From Arenimonas oryziterrae DSM 21050 = YC6267 (lineage in GTDB: Bacteria; Pseudomonadota; Gammaproteobacteria; Xanthomonadales; Xanthomonadaceae): DNA of 64,000 bases. This document shows positions 1 to 7,953 of the stretch, piece by piece. Position 1 is the first letter of the stretch; the number at the start of each line of letters is the position of its first letter. Both the position numbers and the translations under genes were made by a program. Where the stretch lies: assembly GCF_000420545.1 (NCBI RefSeq), contig NZ_ATVD01000004.1:124001-188000 (forward strand), in the 5' to 3' direction. The notes beneath the pieces were generated by a model. That model was not told the DNA's origin and ran no database searches. It saw nothing but the letters and a program-made list of their open reading frames with translations.

Positions 1-259
1 GCCAGCGATCCGCCGGTAGAAAGCGCGATCCCTCGGCGAGATAGCAAAGGATCGCGTCCGATTCGGACAGGACCCGGCCGTCTTCCAGTTCCAGAAGAGG
101 CACCTTGCCGTTGGGATTCTTGGCAAGGAATTCCGGCGTACGGGTTTCGCCGGCGGTGCTGTCGACATCTATCCAGCGATACGGCTGATTCAGGTGCGCG
201 AGCAGCAACTGCAGTTTGTAGCAGTTGCCCGACGCCTTCATTCCGTAGACGGTGATCAT
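1..259 (-). CDS. Glutathione S-transferase, N-terminal part (runs off the window)
   Basis: The first 86 residues of a thioredoxin-fold GST N-terminal domain are visible. The start codon lies in the window and the C-terminal helical domain is beyond the edge. Residues 10-15 (SGNCYK) occupy the active-site loop, KVPLLE at 52-57 carries the cis-proline and ESDAI at 66-70 is the glutathione-binding turn. These three landmarks in this order are diagnostic of cytosolic GSTs. The class and substrate cannot be told from this fragment. It is followed on the same strand by no close partner; the GNAT gene upstream ends 7 bases before its start, so the two could be co-transcribed. Confidence 0.88.
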   Translation of the reverse strand, partial: MITVYGMKASGNCYKLQLLLAHLNQPYRWIDVDSTAGETRTPEFLAKNPNGKVPLLELEDGRVLSESDAILCYLAEGSRFLPADRW

Positions 260-265
260 GCCGAT

Positions 266-847
266 TCAGTCGGACGCGGCGCGGCGGCGCGCCTGCCATT
301 GTTCGCGGGTCTGCGCCCAGATCTCGATCGGCTCGTCGGCGAACGGCGCGGGAAGTTTTCCCGGTCCGCGATTGTTCGAGCCAAGGCGTTGCGCCAGCGC
401 CTGCGAAGCGCGGTTGTCGGGATGGATGGAATGAATGACTTCGCTCCAGCCAAGCTCCGTAAATGCCCAGTCGATGGCCGCGAATCCGGCTTCCGTGGCG
501 TAGCCCTTGCCCCAGGCCGAACGATGGAAGGCCCAACCCACTTCCGTACCCGGCCAGCCTTCCGGTTGCCATGGACCCAGCTGGCCGATGCAGCGGCCGC
601 TGGCTTTCTCGATCACCGAAAACATCGCATAGCCCTGCAAGGCCCAGGCGCCGGGCATCGCCAGGAAGCGCCGCCAAGCGGCGGCACGCGGCGCATGGCC
701 GCCGATGAAACGGGCGGTTTCCTCGTCGCCGATCATGTCGGCATAGGCATCGAAATCCTCGCGCTGGGGCACGCGCAACACCAGGCGCTCGGTCTCGATG
801 GCCGGACCGAGCGCGATGCGCGGCATGTTTTCCCGGGCGTGGGGCAT
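266..847 (-). CDS. GNAT family N-acetyltransferase (RimJ/RimL-like)
   Basis: A 193-residue acetyl-CoA-dependent N-acetyltransferase of the RimJ/RimL-like branch. It opens with the typical ETERLVLR strand (residues 18-25). The acetyl-CoA pyrophosphate-binding loop is at about 108-120 (SAWGKGYATEA, the R/Q-x-x-G-x-G/A motif), and the HPDNRASQ segment at 142-149 is the conserved asparagine-containing helix. The substrate cannot be inferred; members acetylate ribosomal protein N-termini, antibiotics or small amines. Met8 is an alternative start. It lies just downstream (5 bases) of glutaryl-CoA dehydrogenase on the same strand and just upstream of the truncated GST, so read-through transcription is likely. 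Confidence 0.88.
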   Translation of the reverse strand: MPHARENMPRIALGPAIETERLVLRVPQREDFDAYADMIGDEETARFIGGHAPRAAAWRRFLAMPGAWALQGYAMFSVIEKASGRCIGQLGPWQPEGWPGTEVGWAFHRSAWGKGYATEAGFAAIDWAFTELGWSEVIHSIHPDNRASQALAQRLGSNNRGPGKLPAPFADEPIEIWAQTREQWQARRRAASD

Positions 848-852
848 GACGG

Positions 853-2016
853 TCAGAACGCGTTGATGCCAGTCACTTCGCGGCCGATCACCAGCTGGTG
901 CACGGTTTCGGTGCCTTCATAGGTGATCACCGATTCCAGGTTCAGTGCATGGCGGATCGGCGGATATTCGGTGGTGATGCCGGCGCCACCGAGGATGTCG
1001 CGGGCTTCGCGCGAGATATCCAGGGCGATGCGGCAGTTGTTCCACTTCGCCATCGACACCTGCGCGGGCTGCATCGTGCCGGCATCCTTGAGACGGCCCA
1101 GCTGCAGCGATAGCAGCTGCGCCAGCGTGATGCGGCGCGCCATGTCGGCGAGCTTGAGCTGCACCGCCTGCGTCGACGCGATGGGCTTGTTGAACAGGAT
1201 GCGGGTCTTGGAATACTCCAGTGCCGTCGTGTAGCTCGAGATCGCCGCGCCGATCGGGCCCCAAGTGATGCCGTAACGGGCCTGGGTGAGGCAGCCGAGC
1301 GGGCCCTTGAGGCCTTTCACGTTCGGCAGGCGCTGCGCATCGGATACGCGCACATTGTCGAAGAACAACGCCGACGTCACCGAGGCGCGCAGGCTCATCT
1401 TCTTGTGGACTTCCTGGGCGGTGAACCCGGGCGTGTCGGTCGGGACGATGAAGCCCTGGATGCCCTCGTCGGTCTGCGCCCAGACGATCGCGATGTTGGC
1501 CACGTTGCCGTTGGTGATCCACATCTTGGCGCCGTTGATGACCCAGTCGTCGCCGTCCTTCTTGGCATTCGTCTTCATGTTGGCCGGATCGGAACCACCC
1601 TGCGGCTCGGTCAAACCGAAGCAGCCGATGATTTCGCCCTTGGCCATGCCGGGCAGGTACTTCAAGCGCTGCTCTTCGGTGCCGTAGGCGTAGATCGGGT
1701 ACATGCACAGCGAGCTCTGCACCGAAACAAAGCTGCGGATGCCGGAATCGCCGCGCTCGAGCTCCTGGCAGATCAGGCCGTAGCTGACCGCATTGAGGCC
1801 CGCGCAACCATATTTTTCCGGCAGCGAGGAGCCCAGCAGGCCCATGGCCGCGATTTCAGGAATGAGTTCCTTCGGAAACCGGCCCTGGTCGAAGCAGTCG
1901 CCGATGATCGGAATGACTTTTTCGTCGACGAAACGGGCGACGGAGTCTTGGATCATCCGCTCCTCTTCGGACAGCATGGAACGGATGTCGAACAGGTCGG
2001 TCGGGTTCAGGGCCAT
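853..2016 (-). CDS. gcdH: Glutaryl-CoA dehydrogenase
   Basis: A 387-residue FAD acyl-CoA dehydrogenase that should oxidise and decarboxylate glutaryl-CoA to crotonyl-CoA in lysine and tryptophan degradation. The GLTEPQGGSD flavin motif is at 134-143, the ARYGITWG segment with the substrate-carboxylate arginine is at 247-254, and the catalytic-base region TYEGTE is near 365-370 (Glu367). The overall pattern and length match bacterial and mitochondrial GcdH rather than short-chain acyl-CoA dehydrogenases. The Met in front of ALNPTDLFD was chosen as start because it gives the family length. An in-frame Met 12 codons upstream (start at 2052) is possible. No other lysine-catabolism gene is in the window. 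Confidence 0.93.
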   Translation of the reverse strand: MALNPTDLFDIRSMLSEEERMIQDSVARFVDEKVIPIIGDCFDQGRFPKELIPEIAAMGLLGSSLPEKYGCAGLNAVSYGLICQELERGDSGIRSFVSVQSSLCMYPIYAYGTEEQRLKYLPGMAKGEIIGCFGLTEPQGGSDPANMKTNAKKDGDDWVINGAKMWITNGNVANIAIVWAQTDEGIQGFIVPTDTPGFTAQEVHKKMSLRASVTSALFFDNVRVSDAQRLPNVKGLKGPLGCLTQARYGITWGPIGAAISSYTTALEYSKTRILFNKPIASTQAVQLKLADMARRITLAQLLSLQLGRLKDAGTMQPAQVSMAKWNNCRIALDISREARDILGGAGITTEYPPIRHALNLESVITYEGTETVHQLVIGREVTGINAF

Positions 2017-2138
2017 GGGAAAGGTGCCGGGCTGGGTCGGAAAGACCGCCATTTTAGCCCGAGTCCCCCGCCAAAGCGTGACCTGGAAAACGAAACGGGG
2101 CCGCATGCGGCCCCGTATGCCTCGACTTTCGGGTCGGA

Positions 2139-2831
2139 TCAGCTCTTCGGAGCGCCCACGGGCTGGGTCGCCACGATGATCGCGCCGTCCTGCATCGGCA
2201 GGCGGTCGCCGGGGGCATGGTCCATGCGGATCACGCCGGTCTGCTCGCCGTATCGCCAGGTCACGTCGTAACCGATGACCTTGTCGCGCTCGCCGACCAG
2301 CAGCGGGCCCTTGGGCTTGCTGGCGACCTGCTTGTTGGCCAGTTGGCCGTCCACGCTGTAGGTCACGTCGTAGCCAATCGTGCGCGTGCTGGGGCGGGTC
2401 TCGGTGTGGCACACCGTCTGCGTGGACGAGGTCACCCGTCCACCGACATGGCGGCGGTCGATTTCGCGGCCGGCATAGCCGCCGCCAACGGCGCCGGCGA
2501 TCGTGGCCAGTGTGCGGCCATTGCCCTTGCCGACCTGATTACCGACCAGGCCGCCGATGACGGCGCCGGCCACCATGCCGTCCTTGTCGCCGAAGCGCTC
2601 GGGCGCCCGGCTCTGCACTTGTTTGTCGGAACACACTTCCTGCGAGGTCTCGGCCGTCCGCGTGATCGGCGAGACGTCGACGACTTCGCCATACACCGGT
2701 TCCTTGACCGTGATCGGCGTTGCCGACACAACATCGGCGTAAGGTTTGCCGATGATGCCCGTCCGATAGGCGCCTACGGCGGCACCGGCCGCTAGGATGG
2801 ATCCAATCGCTACGGCAATGGACTTGTTCAT
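2139..2831 (-). CDS. Glycine-zipper 2TM envelope protein (paralogue 1)
   Basis: A 230-residue exported protein with a hydrophobic N-terminus (residues 5-22) and a glycine-zipper segment at about 85-122, where Gly recurs every four residues (VAGAVIGGLVGNQVGKG and the matching IAGAVGGGYAGREID). This is the 17-kDa surface-antigen-like glycine-zipper 2TM family, whose members sit in or at the outer membrane. The C-terminal part holds two YDVTY/YDVTW repeats. A strong GAGGAGA ribosome site precedes the chosen Met. It is closely similar in layout to the gene at 4092-4907, so the two are tandem paralogues separated by the DUF6116-like and tatD genes. Its exact role is unknown. Confidence 0.82.
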   Translation of the reverse strand: MNKSIAVAIGSILAAGAAVGAYRTGIIGKPYADVVSATPITVKEPVYGEVVDVSPITRTAETSQEVCSDKQVQSRAPERFGDKDGMVAGAVIGGLVGNQVGKGNGRTLATIAGAVGGGYAGREIDRRHVGGRVTSSTQTVCHTETRPSTRTIGYDVTYSVDGQLANKQVASKPKGPLLVGERDKVIGYDVTWRYGEQTGVIRMDHAPGDRLPMQDGAIIVATQPVGAPKS

Positions 2832-2978
2832 GGTCTTCTCCTCTTTCGTTACTGACGAGTGCGCGTTCCGCTGCGTCCGGAGCATTGCCCCGCGAAGATG
2901 AATGTCCGCGTAAAGCCGCCTTAACCCGCCCGGTTCAGCGTGGTAACGTGCAGCTCACGTTCATCGGAAAACAACGCC

Positions 2979-3236
2979 ATGGCCAGTCCGTTTCTGGGCC
3001 CGATCGTGAGCTTCGCCAGCCGCCTTCGCTATCCGACGCTGTTCAAGATCGTCGCCTTCCTGTTCGTCGCCGACCTCATCATTCCGTTCGACGATTTCTT
3101 CCCGCCCTACCTGCTCGACGAGATCCTGCTCGGGCTTGGCACTTTGTTGCTGGCCAACTGGAAAAATCGCAAGGACCCCGCAGTCCAAACCCCCGACAGC
3201 AAGATCATCGAGGGCGAGGTCCGCAAGCCCGACTGA
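2979..3236 (+). CDS. Small membrane protein (DUF6116-like)
   Basis: An 85-residue protein with an amphipathic N-terminus, a hydrophobic segment at about 23-36, a second hydrophobic hairpin at 43-59 and a charged C-terminal tail. The pattern (FLGPIVSFASRLRYPTLFKI, then LLLGLGTLLLANWK) recalls the DUF6116 proteins found in Xanthomonadales; that family name is from memory. The stop codon overlaps the start of the tatD gene (TGATG), so the two are translationally coupled. Function is unknown; the coupling says only that it is co-expressed with a TatD nuclease. Confidence 0.75.
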   Translation: MASPFLGPIVSFASRLRYPTLFKIVAFLFVADLIIPFDDFFPPYLLDEILLGLGTLLLANWKNRKDPAVQTPDSKIIEGEVRKPD

Positions 3237-4018
3237 TGTCGCTCGCTCTGTTCGACAGTCATAGTCATTTCGACGCGCCCGAGTTCGACGCGGACCGCGA
3301 ATTGGCGTTGCGGCGGGCGCTGCACGAAGGGGTCGCCCAGCAACTGGTGCCGGCCGTGGACCACGCGAGCTGGCCGAAGCTGCGCGAGGTTTGTGCATTG
3401 TCACCCGGCCTGCACGCCGCCTACGGCCTGCATCCGATGTACCTCGAGCACCATCGCCCCGAGCATCTCGAGGCCCTGCCCGACTGGATCGAGCGCGAGC
3501 AGCCGAAAGCCGTGGGCGAATGCGGGCTCGATTTCTTCATTGAAAATCCAGACACGGAGGCACAGCGGCTCTACTTCCGCCGCCAGCTGGAAATCGCGCG
3601 CGACTTCGACCTGCCCCTGGTCCTGCATGCACGGCGCGCGGTCGACGAAGTCATCGCCTCGCTGCGCCGAGTCGGCGGACTGCGCGGCGTCGTGCATAGC
3701 TATTCGGGCAGCGAGGAGCAGGCGCTGCAGCTGTTCAAACTCGGCTTCCACCTCGGCATTGGCGGCCCGGTAACCTACGACCGCGCGCAGCGTCTGCACC
3801 GGATCGTGGCGACGATGCCGCTGGAATTGCTGTTGCTCGAAACCGATTCGCCCGACCAGCCTGACGCCGCCCATCGCGGCCAGCGCAACGAACCGGCGCG
3901 GCTGCAGCTCGTCGCGGAACGCGTCGCCAGCTTGCGCGGTCTGCCCGTGGAACAGGTCGCCGACGCGACCCGGCTCAATGCCGAGCGCCTGTTCGGGATC
4001 GGAATGCGTTCCGGCTGA
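3236..4018 (+). CDS. TatD family metal-dependent hydrolase (DNase)
   Basis: A 260-residue TIM-barrel metallo-hydrolase. Metal ligands are visible: HSHFD at 9-13 (His9, His11), Glu95 in VGECGLDFF, His131 in VLHARRA, His154 in VVHSYSG and Asp204 in ETDSPD. All positions typical of TatD/YcfH/YjjV nucleases are present, so it is probably active. TatD proteins are 3'-5' exonucleases linked to DNA repair or DNA quality control, but whether this copy is TatD, YcfH or YjjV cannot be settled here. The start overlaps the stop of the small membrane protein upstream, and a strong hairpin terminator follows. Confidence 0.92.
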   Translation: MSLALFDSHSHFDAPEFDADRELALRRALHEGVAQQLVPAVDHASWPKLREVCALSPGLHAAYGLHPMYLEHHRPEHLEALPDWIEREQPKAVGECGLDFFIENPDTEAQRLYFRRQLEIARDFDLPLVLHARRAVDEVIASLRRVGGLRGVVHSYSGSEEQALQLFKLGFHLGIGGPVTYDRAQRLHRIVATMPLELLLLETDSPDQPDAAHRGQRNEPARLQLVAERVASLRGLPVEQVADATRLNAERLFGIGMRSG

Positions 4019-4047
4019 GCGTCTCCTCGGCGAATTGCGTGCACAAA

Positions 4048-4070
4048 AAAGGCCGGCATTGCCGGCCTTT
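4048..4070. terminator. Bidirectional Rho-independent terminator
   Basis: A perfect stem AAAGGCCGGC/GCCGGCCTTT with a 3-nt ATT loop, A-run on the left and T-run on the right. It sits between the convergent tatD (+) and glycine-zipper lipoprotein (-) genes and can serve both. Confidence 0.85.
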
Positions 4071-4091
4071 CTTGTTAGCCTGATCGGTGAC

Positions 4092-4907
4092 TCAGCGCTG
4101 GCTGACCGGCGCCGTACCGGTCACGACCTGACCGTCGATGACCTGAAGCTGGTCGCCGGGCTTGCTGTCCATGCGCACCGTCGACTGCTTGCCGGCATAC
4201 GTGTAGGTCACGTCGTAACCGACCGTCTTGCTGGTCGATCCCAGGTTGATGCGGCTGCCGATGCTGGGGCGGTCTTCCATGCGCTGGCTGCCGGTGCTGC
4301 CGTTCGATTTGCGGTAGCGCACCTGATAGCCCGTCACGGTGCTGACGGTCTCTTCTTCAGTGTGGCACTGCTGCTCGGTGCGACTGACGATCTTGCCGTT
4401 CTCGCTGCGACGATCGATGTTGCGACCGATCACGCCGCCAGCAATGGCGCCGGCCACGGTCGCGGCCTTGCGGCCATCGCCCTTGCCGACCTGGTTGCCG
4501 AGCGCGCCACCGATGACCGCACCGGCGACCGTGCCGCCGACGTTGCCATCACGTTCCGGCGCGCGTTCCTGGATCACGACGTCTTCGCAGACTTCGCGCG
4601 GCTTGGTCGAGTCGCGGGTGAGTTCGTCCACCGAGGTCACGGTGCCAAAGATCGATTCCTTGACGGTGACCGGCTTGACGCGATCGACGTCGGCATATTC
4701 GACGACCGGGCCAGCGGGCGCGGCGGGCTCGACGGCCATCTGCTCGCCGGGCTGCGCGGTCTCGACGCCGGGGTTGGAGGCGGACTGCTGGATCGCTTCC
4801 GGTGCCGTCGCGACGGCGCCTTCGGCCGGTGCGCGATTGCAGGCGGAAAGGGACATCACGACGAGGGCCGGTACGATGGCAGCGACAAGCAACTTGTGAC
4901 GAGTCAT
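4092..4907 (-). CDS. Glycine-zipper 2TM lipoprotein (paralogue 2)
   Basis: A 271-residue lipoprotein. A signal peptide ends in the lipobox LSAC, with acylated Cys23, followed by an Ala/Pro/Glu-rich linker. The glycine-zipper region lies at about 135-175 (GTVAGAVIGGALGNQVGKGDGRK and AGAIAGGVIGRNIDRR). The C-terminal half has YQVRY and YDVTY repeats as in paralogue 1. Predicted location is the periplasmic face of the outer membrane. The ribosome site AGGAGA precedes the start by a normal spacing. Function is unknown; related proteins have been tied to envelope integrity, but nothing here specifies it. Confidence 0.85.
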   Translation of the reverse strand: MTRHKLLVAAIVPALVVMSLSACNRAPAEGAVATAPEAIQQSASNPGVETAQPGEQMAVEPAAPAGPVVEYADVDRVKPVTVKESIFGTVTSVDELTRDSTKPREVCEDVVIQERAPERDGNVGGTVAGAVIGGALGNQVGKGDGRKAATVAGAIAGGVIGRNIDRRSENGKIVSRTEQQCHTEEETVSTVTGYQVRYRKSNGSTGSQRMEDRPSIGSRINLGSTSKTVGYDVTYTYAGKQSTVRMDSKPGDQLQVIDGQVVTGTAPVSQR

Positions 4908-5059
4908 GGAATGTCTCCTGAAAAAAACGACCTGAGGGTCGGGCGGCTGCATTCCAGCACAGCCCAGCTGAACGAAAGTGCATGCAGGATCACCTAGCTG
5001 AATCGCGCGTTCACTCGCGTCTGGCCGCATCGATCCGCGTGGCGAACTCGGCCGATCCT

Positions 5060-5851
5060 CTATTCCTTCTTCTTCAGCAGCAATTCGATCGCCTTGCCGA
5101 CCGCGACAAAGGCAAAGGTGCCGGTGACGTGCGTGGCCGCGCCCAGACCGGCGCCGCAGTCGAGCTTGAGCGCCGCATCGGGACCGAGCGCCGGTCGCGT
5201 CCCGCACACCGAGCCGTCCGACTGCGGATATCTGACGTTCTCCAGCGAATAGATTGCCGGAACACCGAAGTAGCGGTCCTTGTTCTTGGGAAAATTGAAT
5301 TCGGCGCGCAACTTCTTCCGCACCAGCGCCAACAACGCATCGTGTTCGGTGCGCGAAAGATCGCGCACACGGATCTGGCTGGCATCGGTGCGACCGCCCG
5401 CCGAACCGGACGCGACCAGGGGCAGCTTGCGGCGACGGCACCACGCGATCAATTCGACCTTGCTGCGGAAACTGTCGCAGGCGTCGAGCACGAGATCGTA
5501 ATCCCGGTCGAGCAACTCGCTCAGATTCGCCGGAGTCAGAAAGCTCGCAATCACCTCCACGCGAAGGGCGGGATTGATCGCGCGACAACGCTCCGCGAGC
5601 ACTTCAGCCTTGCCGCGGCCGTACTGACCTTCCAGCGCATGCAACTGGCGATTGGTGTTGGAGACGCAGACATCGTCGGCATCGATAAGCGTCAATGCGC
5701 CGATGCCGCTGCGCGCCAGCGCTTCCACCGCCCAGGAACCAACGCCGCCCAGACCGACCACGCAGACGTGTTTTTGCGACAGCCGGGCAACACTGCCCAG
5801 CCCATAAAGGCGGTCGACGCCCGCGAAACGCTCTTGAAGTGAAGAATCCAT
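5060..5851 (-). CDS. tcdA: tRNA threonylcarbamoyladenosine dehydratase
   Basis: A 263-residue ThiF/E1-like enzyme. TcdA (CsdL) uses ATP to convert t6A37 of tRNAs to its cyclic form. The ATP-binding GLGGVG is at 33-38, the IDADDVCVSNTNRQ strand carries the nucleotide-ribose Asp and the conserved NxNRQ, and DACDSFRSK follows. A C-terminal hydrophobic helix (GTFAFVAVGKAIELLL) matches TcdA rather than ThiF or MoeB. The CsdA/CsdE sulfur partners are not in the window. It is divergent from the lipoprotein gene at 5955. Confidence 0.92.
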   Translation of the reverse strand: MDSSLQERFAGVDRLYGLGSVARLSQKHVCVVGLGGVGSWAVEALARSGIGALTLIDADDVCVSNTNRQLHALEGQYGRGKAEVLAERCRAINPALRVEVIASFLTPANLSELLDRDYDLVLDACDSFRSKVELIAWCRRRKLPLVASGSAGGRTDASQIRVRDLSRTEHDALLALVRKKLRAEFNFPKNKDRYFGVPAIYSLENVRYPQSDGSVCGTRPALGPDAALKLDCGAGLGAATHVTGTFAFVAVGKAIELLLKKKE

Positions 5852-5954
5852 GAGCGGATTGTATAGCCCTTGTGAGTACCGCGGCGGCCGGTCGGTATTG
5901 ATTCAGCACGCGCTGCGTACGGTCAGCCCAACATTTTCCTCAGGAGGCACCGCC

Positions 5955-6407
5955 ATGAAGATTCGCCTGTTCGCCCTCGCCGTTGTATGCGTCGCTCTCT
6001 CCGCTTGCGCCACCCAGTCCTCGCCCGGTTATGGCCGCGCGCCGGTCGCTGCGGCGCCGCAGCCGGTCCGCTGCTACGACTGCGGTCGTGTCGAAAACAT
6101 CGAAACCGTTTACGGAGCTCGCGAGAACACCCGCACCGGCGCCGTGCTCGGCGGCATCGTCGGCGGCGTGGTCGGCAACCAGGTCGGCAGCGGCGACGGC
6201 AAGAAGGCCGCCACGGTCGCCGGCGTAGTCGCAGGCGCAGTTGCGGGCAATGCCATCGAGAACAAGCGCAACGAGCAGACGTTCAACATCACCGTGCGCA
6301 TGGACGATGGCCGCCGCGTGGTCATCAACCAGAACACGTATTCGGAAAACCTGCGCGTCGGCTCTGCCGTGCGCGTGACCGGCAACCGTGTGGTGCTGCT
6401 GCGCTGA
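5955..6407 (+). CDS. Glycine-zipper 2TM lipoprotein (paralogue 3, short)
   Basis: A 150-residue lipoprotein with lipobox LSAC (Cys18). A Ser/Pro/Ala linker is followed by RCYDCGRVENIETVYG and the glycine zipper at about 62-100 (GAVLGGIVGGVVGNQVGSGDGKK, then AGVVAGAVAGNAIE). It ends in a small beta-like region rich in R, V and N that resembles SlyB/Pcp-type outer-membrane lipoproteins. The AGGAGG ribosome site is well placed. It is the third zipper gene within 4.3 kb, and a strong terminator follows. Role is inferred only as an outer-membrane structural lipoprotein. Confidence 0.85.
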   Translation: MKIRLFALAVVCVALSACATQSSPGYGRAPVAAAPQPVRCYDCGRVENIETVYGARENTRTGAVLGGIVGGVVGNQVGSGDGKKAATVAGVVAGAVAGNAIENKRNEQTFNITVRMDDGRRVVINQNTYSENLRVGSAVRVTGNRVVLLR

Positions 6408-6435
6408 GCCCTTCGCTCATCGTGCGATAAACCGG

Positions 6436-6475
6436 CATGCCGCGACGGGCCCTCCCGTCGCGGCATGTTCGTTTC
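6436..6475 (+). terminator. Rho-independent terminator
   Basis: A perfect 14-bp stem (CATGCCGCGACGGG with its complement) and a 4-nt CCCT loop, followed by TTCGTTTC. It lies just after the short glycine-zipper lipoprotein gene. Confidence 0.85.
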
Positions 6476-6540
6476 TGCGGTGACGTCGATGACGATGAAG
6501 CCGTGATATCTTCGCTGCGGTCCCTGCGGAGCCCCAGCGA

Positions 6541-6939
6541 ATGCGTTCCCTGATTCTTGCCCTGATCGCCTTTGTCCTCGGTGCCGTGGGCGCCGCCATC
6601 CTGATCAACACCCTCAATCGCGGCACCTCCTATCCGAACGGCGTCATGGCCGTCCTGAAGGCGCAGGTCAAATCGCTGGATCAGAGCGTCAAGCAGAACC
6701 GCTGCGCTCCCACCGACACCGTGCCGCGATTGCAGACGCTGCGATTCGTCGCCAACGACATCGAGCCGGCCTTCGAGGCGATGCAGGGCGACCAGCAATT
6801 CAGTCGTTACGCCGGCGACTTGCGCGCAGCGGCCGATGGCGCGCTGATGACACCGCCGGCGAGCTGCGCCGCCGCAGAAGCCGCCCTCGCCAAGATCGAC
6901 AAAGCCTGCGACGCCTGTCACCGCGACTACAAGAACTGA
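6541..6939 (+). CDS. Membrane-anchored cytochrome c-prime-like protein (C-terminal CxxCH)
   Basis: A 132-residue protein with an N-terminal uncleaved or signal helix (residues 3-24), then about 100 residues of mostly helical sequence ending in CDACH (123-127) five residues from the C-terminus. A haem motif at the extreme C-terminus of a helical-bundle domain is the arrangement of cytochrome c-prime and cytochrome c556. Two further cysteines (55 and 109) could form a disulfide. It probably acts in the periplasm, bound to the membrane by the N-terminal helix. Haem attachment needs the Ccm system, which is not in the window. Its 3' end overlaps the convergent hydrolase gene by 13 bases. Confidence 0.78.
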   Translation: MRSLILALIAFVLGAVGAAILINTLNRGTSYPNGVMAVLKAQVKSLDQSVKQNRCAPTDTVPRLQTLRFVANDIEPAFEAMQGDQQFSRYAGDLRAAADGALMTPPASCAAAEAALAKIDKACDACHRDYKN

Positions 6940-7769
6940 GCCCGGATCCACGCCGCCACGGTCGCATTCACCGGCTCGGGCGTTTTCATCCAGCGGAAAT
7001 GGTCGGCGCGATCGCCCAAGCGGGCCGCGTCGAACGACTCGCGAACGTGCCTGCCCTCGCCCAGCTTGCCGAACAAGGCATCCAGTGAGGCTTCGGGCAC
7101 CAGCCAGTCATCGGTGAAACGCAGACCGAGTGCCGGCAAACGGAGCTGTTTCATCGCCTGTTCGATATCGCCGGGCAGTCCCACGTTGTCGTAGTTTCCG
7201 GTGCGCACCGTGCCCGCCCACTGCCGCATGACCGTCGCTGCCTCCCGGCCCGCCCAGTTGAGCCGGTCGCCGGGAAACAGGCCGAACACGGACGTGATCA
7301 GCGGCACCACACGCGCGAAGATCGCGATCAGCGCCCGTTGGCCGCCACGAAACGATCGCTGGTCAGGAACCCCGGTCGCGATCAGCAGCAAGCCGGCGAA
7401 CGCTTCGGGATCCAACGCCGCCGCCATCACGGCCAGTTGGCCGCCCAGACTGTGGCCACCGAGCATCCAGGGCAGTCCCGGCGCCGCCGACTGCGCGACC
7501 GCCAAGCTTGCCGGCATGTCCGTCGCGACGAGTTCCCGATAGCCCCAGTCGCTGTCCCGCGCCGGGCGCAGGGAACTGGTGTCGTTACCCCGCCATTCGT
7601 GGACCGCGACGGTGACGCCACGCGCCGCCAGGCTTTGCGCCCAGCGCTCGTACTTACCCGCGGGGACCCCGAGCGCGGGAATCCAGAACAGTCCGGCCTG
7701 GGCGTCCGCTGCCGGCCACAGCCGGGTAGTCCAGGTATGGCCGTCCTCGGCCCGGGTGGGAAGGTCCAT
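6927..7769 (-). CDS. Alpha/beta hydrolase
   Basis: A 280-residue alpha/beta-hydrolase-fold protein. The nucleophile elbow is GHSLGG at 105-110 (Ser107), with the upstream HEWRGNDTSS loop giving a possible oxyanion hole. An acid (FTDDWLVP) and a terminal His (DHFRW near 263-267) fit the catalytic triad. It resembles predicted serine esterases/lipases of the COG4757 kind. The start was set at MDLPTRAEDG; longer in-frame sequence upstream overlaps the promoter region of the M35 gene. The substrate is unknown. Confidence 0.82.
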   Translation of the reverse strand: MDLPTRAEDGHTWTTRLWPAADAQAGLFWIPALGVPAGKYERWAQSLAARGVTVAVHEWRGNDTSSLRPARDSDWGYRELVATDMPASLAVAQSAAPGLPWMLGGHSLGGQLAVMAAALDPEAFAGLLLIATGVPDQRSFRGGQRALIAIFARVVPLITSVFGLFPGDRLNWAGREAATVMRQWAGTVRTGNYDNVGLPGDIEQAMKQLRLPALGLRFTDDWLVPEASLDALFGKLGEGRHVRESFDAARLGDRADHFRWMKTPEPVNATVAAWIRAQFL

Positions 7770-7953
7770 CTTCACTCCGTCGCAAGGCGCCAAGGCAGGG
7801 GCAGCAGGCGGCCAATATAGCCGCTGGACCGGTCGGGCCTCAGCGGCAAATCCGCCATCCCGCAACGCAACATGCGAACTGGCTCACAGTTCGCTATGGT
7901 CGGCCGGTCCGGACTTCTTCCGGGCTTTTTTCTTCACATTCGAGGGGAACCGC

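Noticed and set aside
853-2412. Extended reading of the glutaryl-CoA dehydrogenase gene to 519 codons
   Set aside because: The extra N-terminal part has random composition and overlaps the 3' end of the next gene. The enzyme family is about 390 residues.
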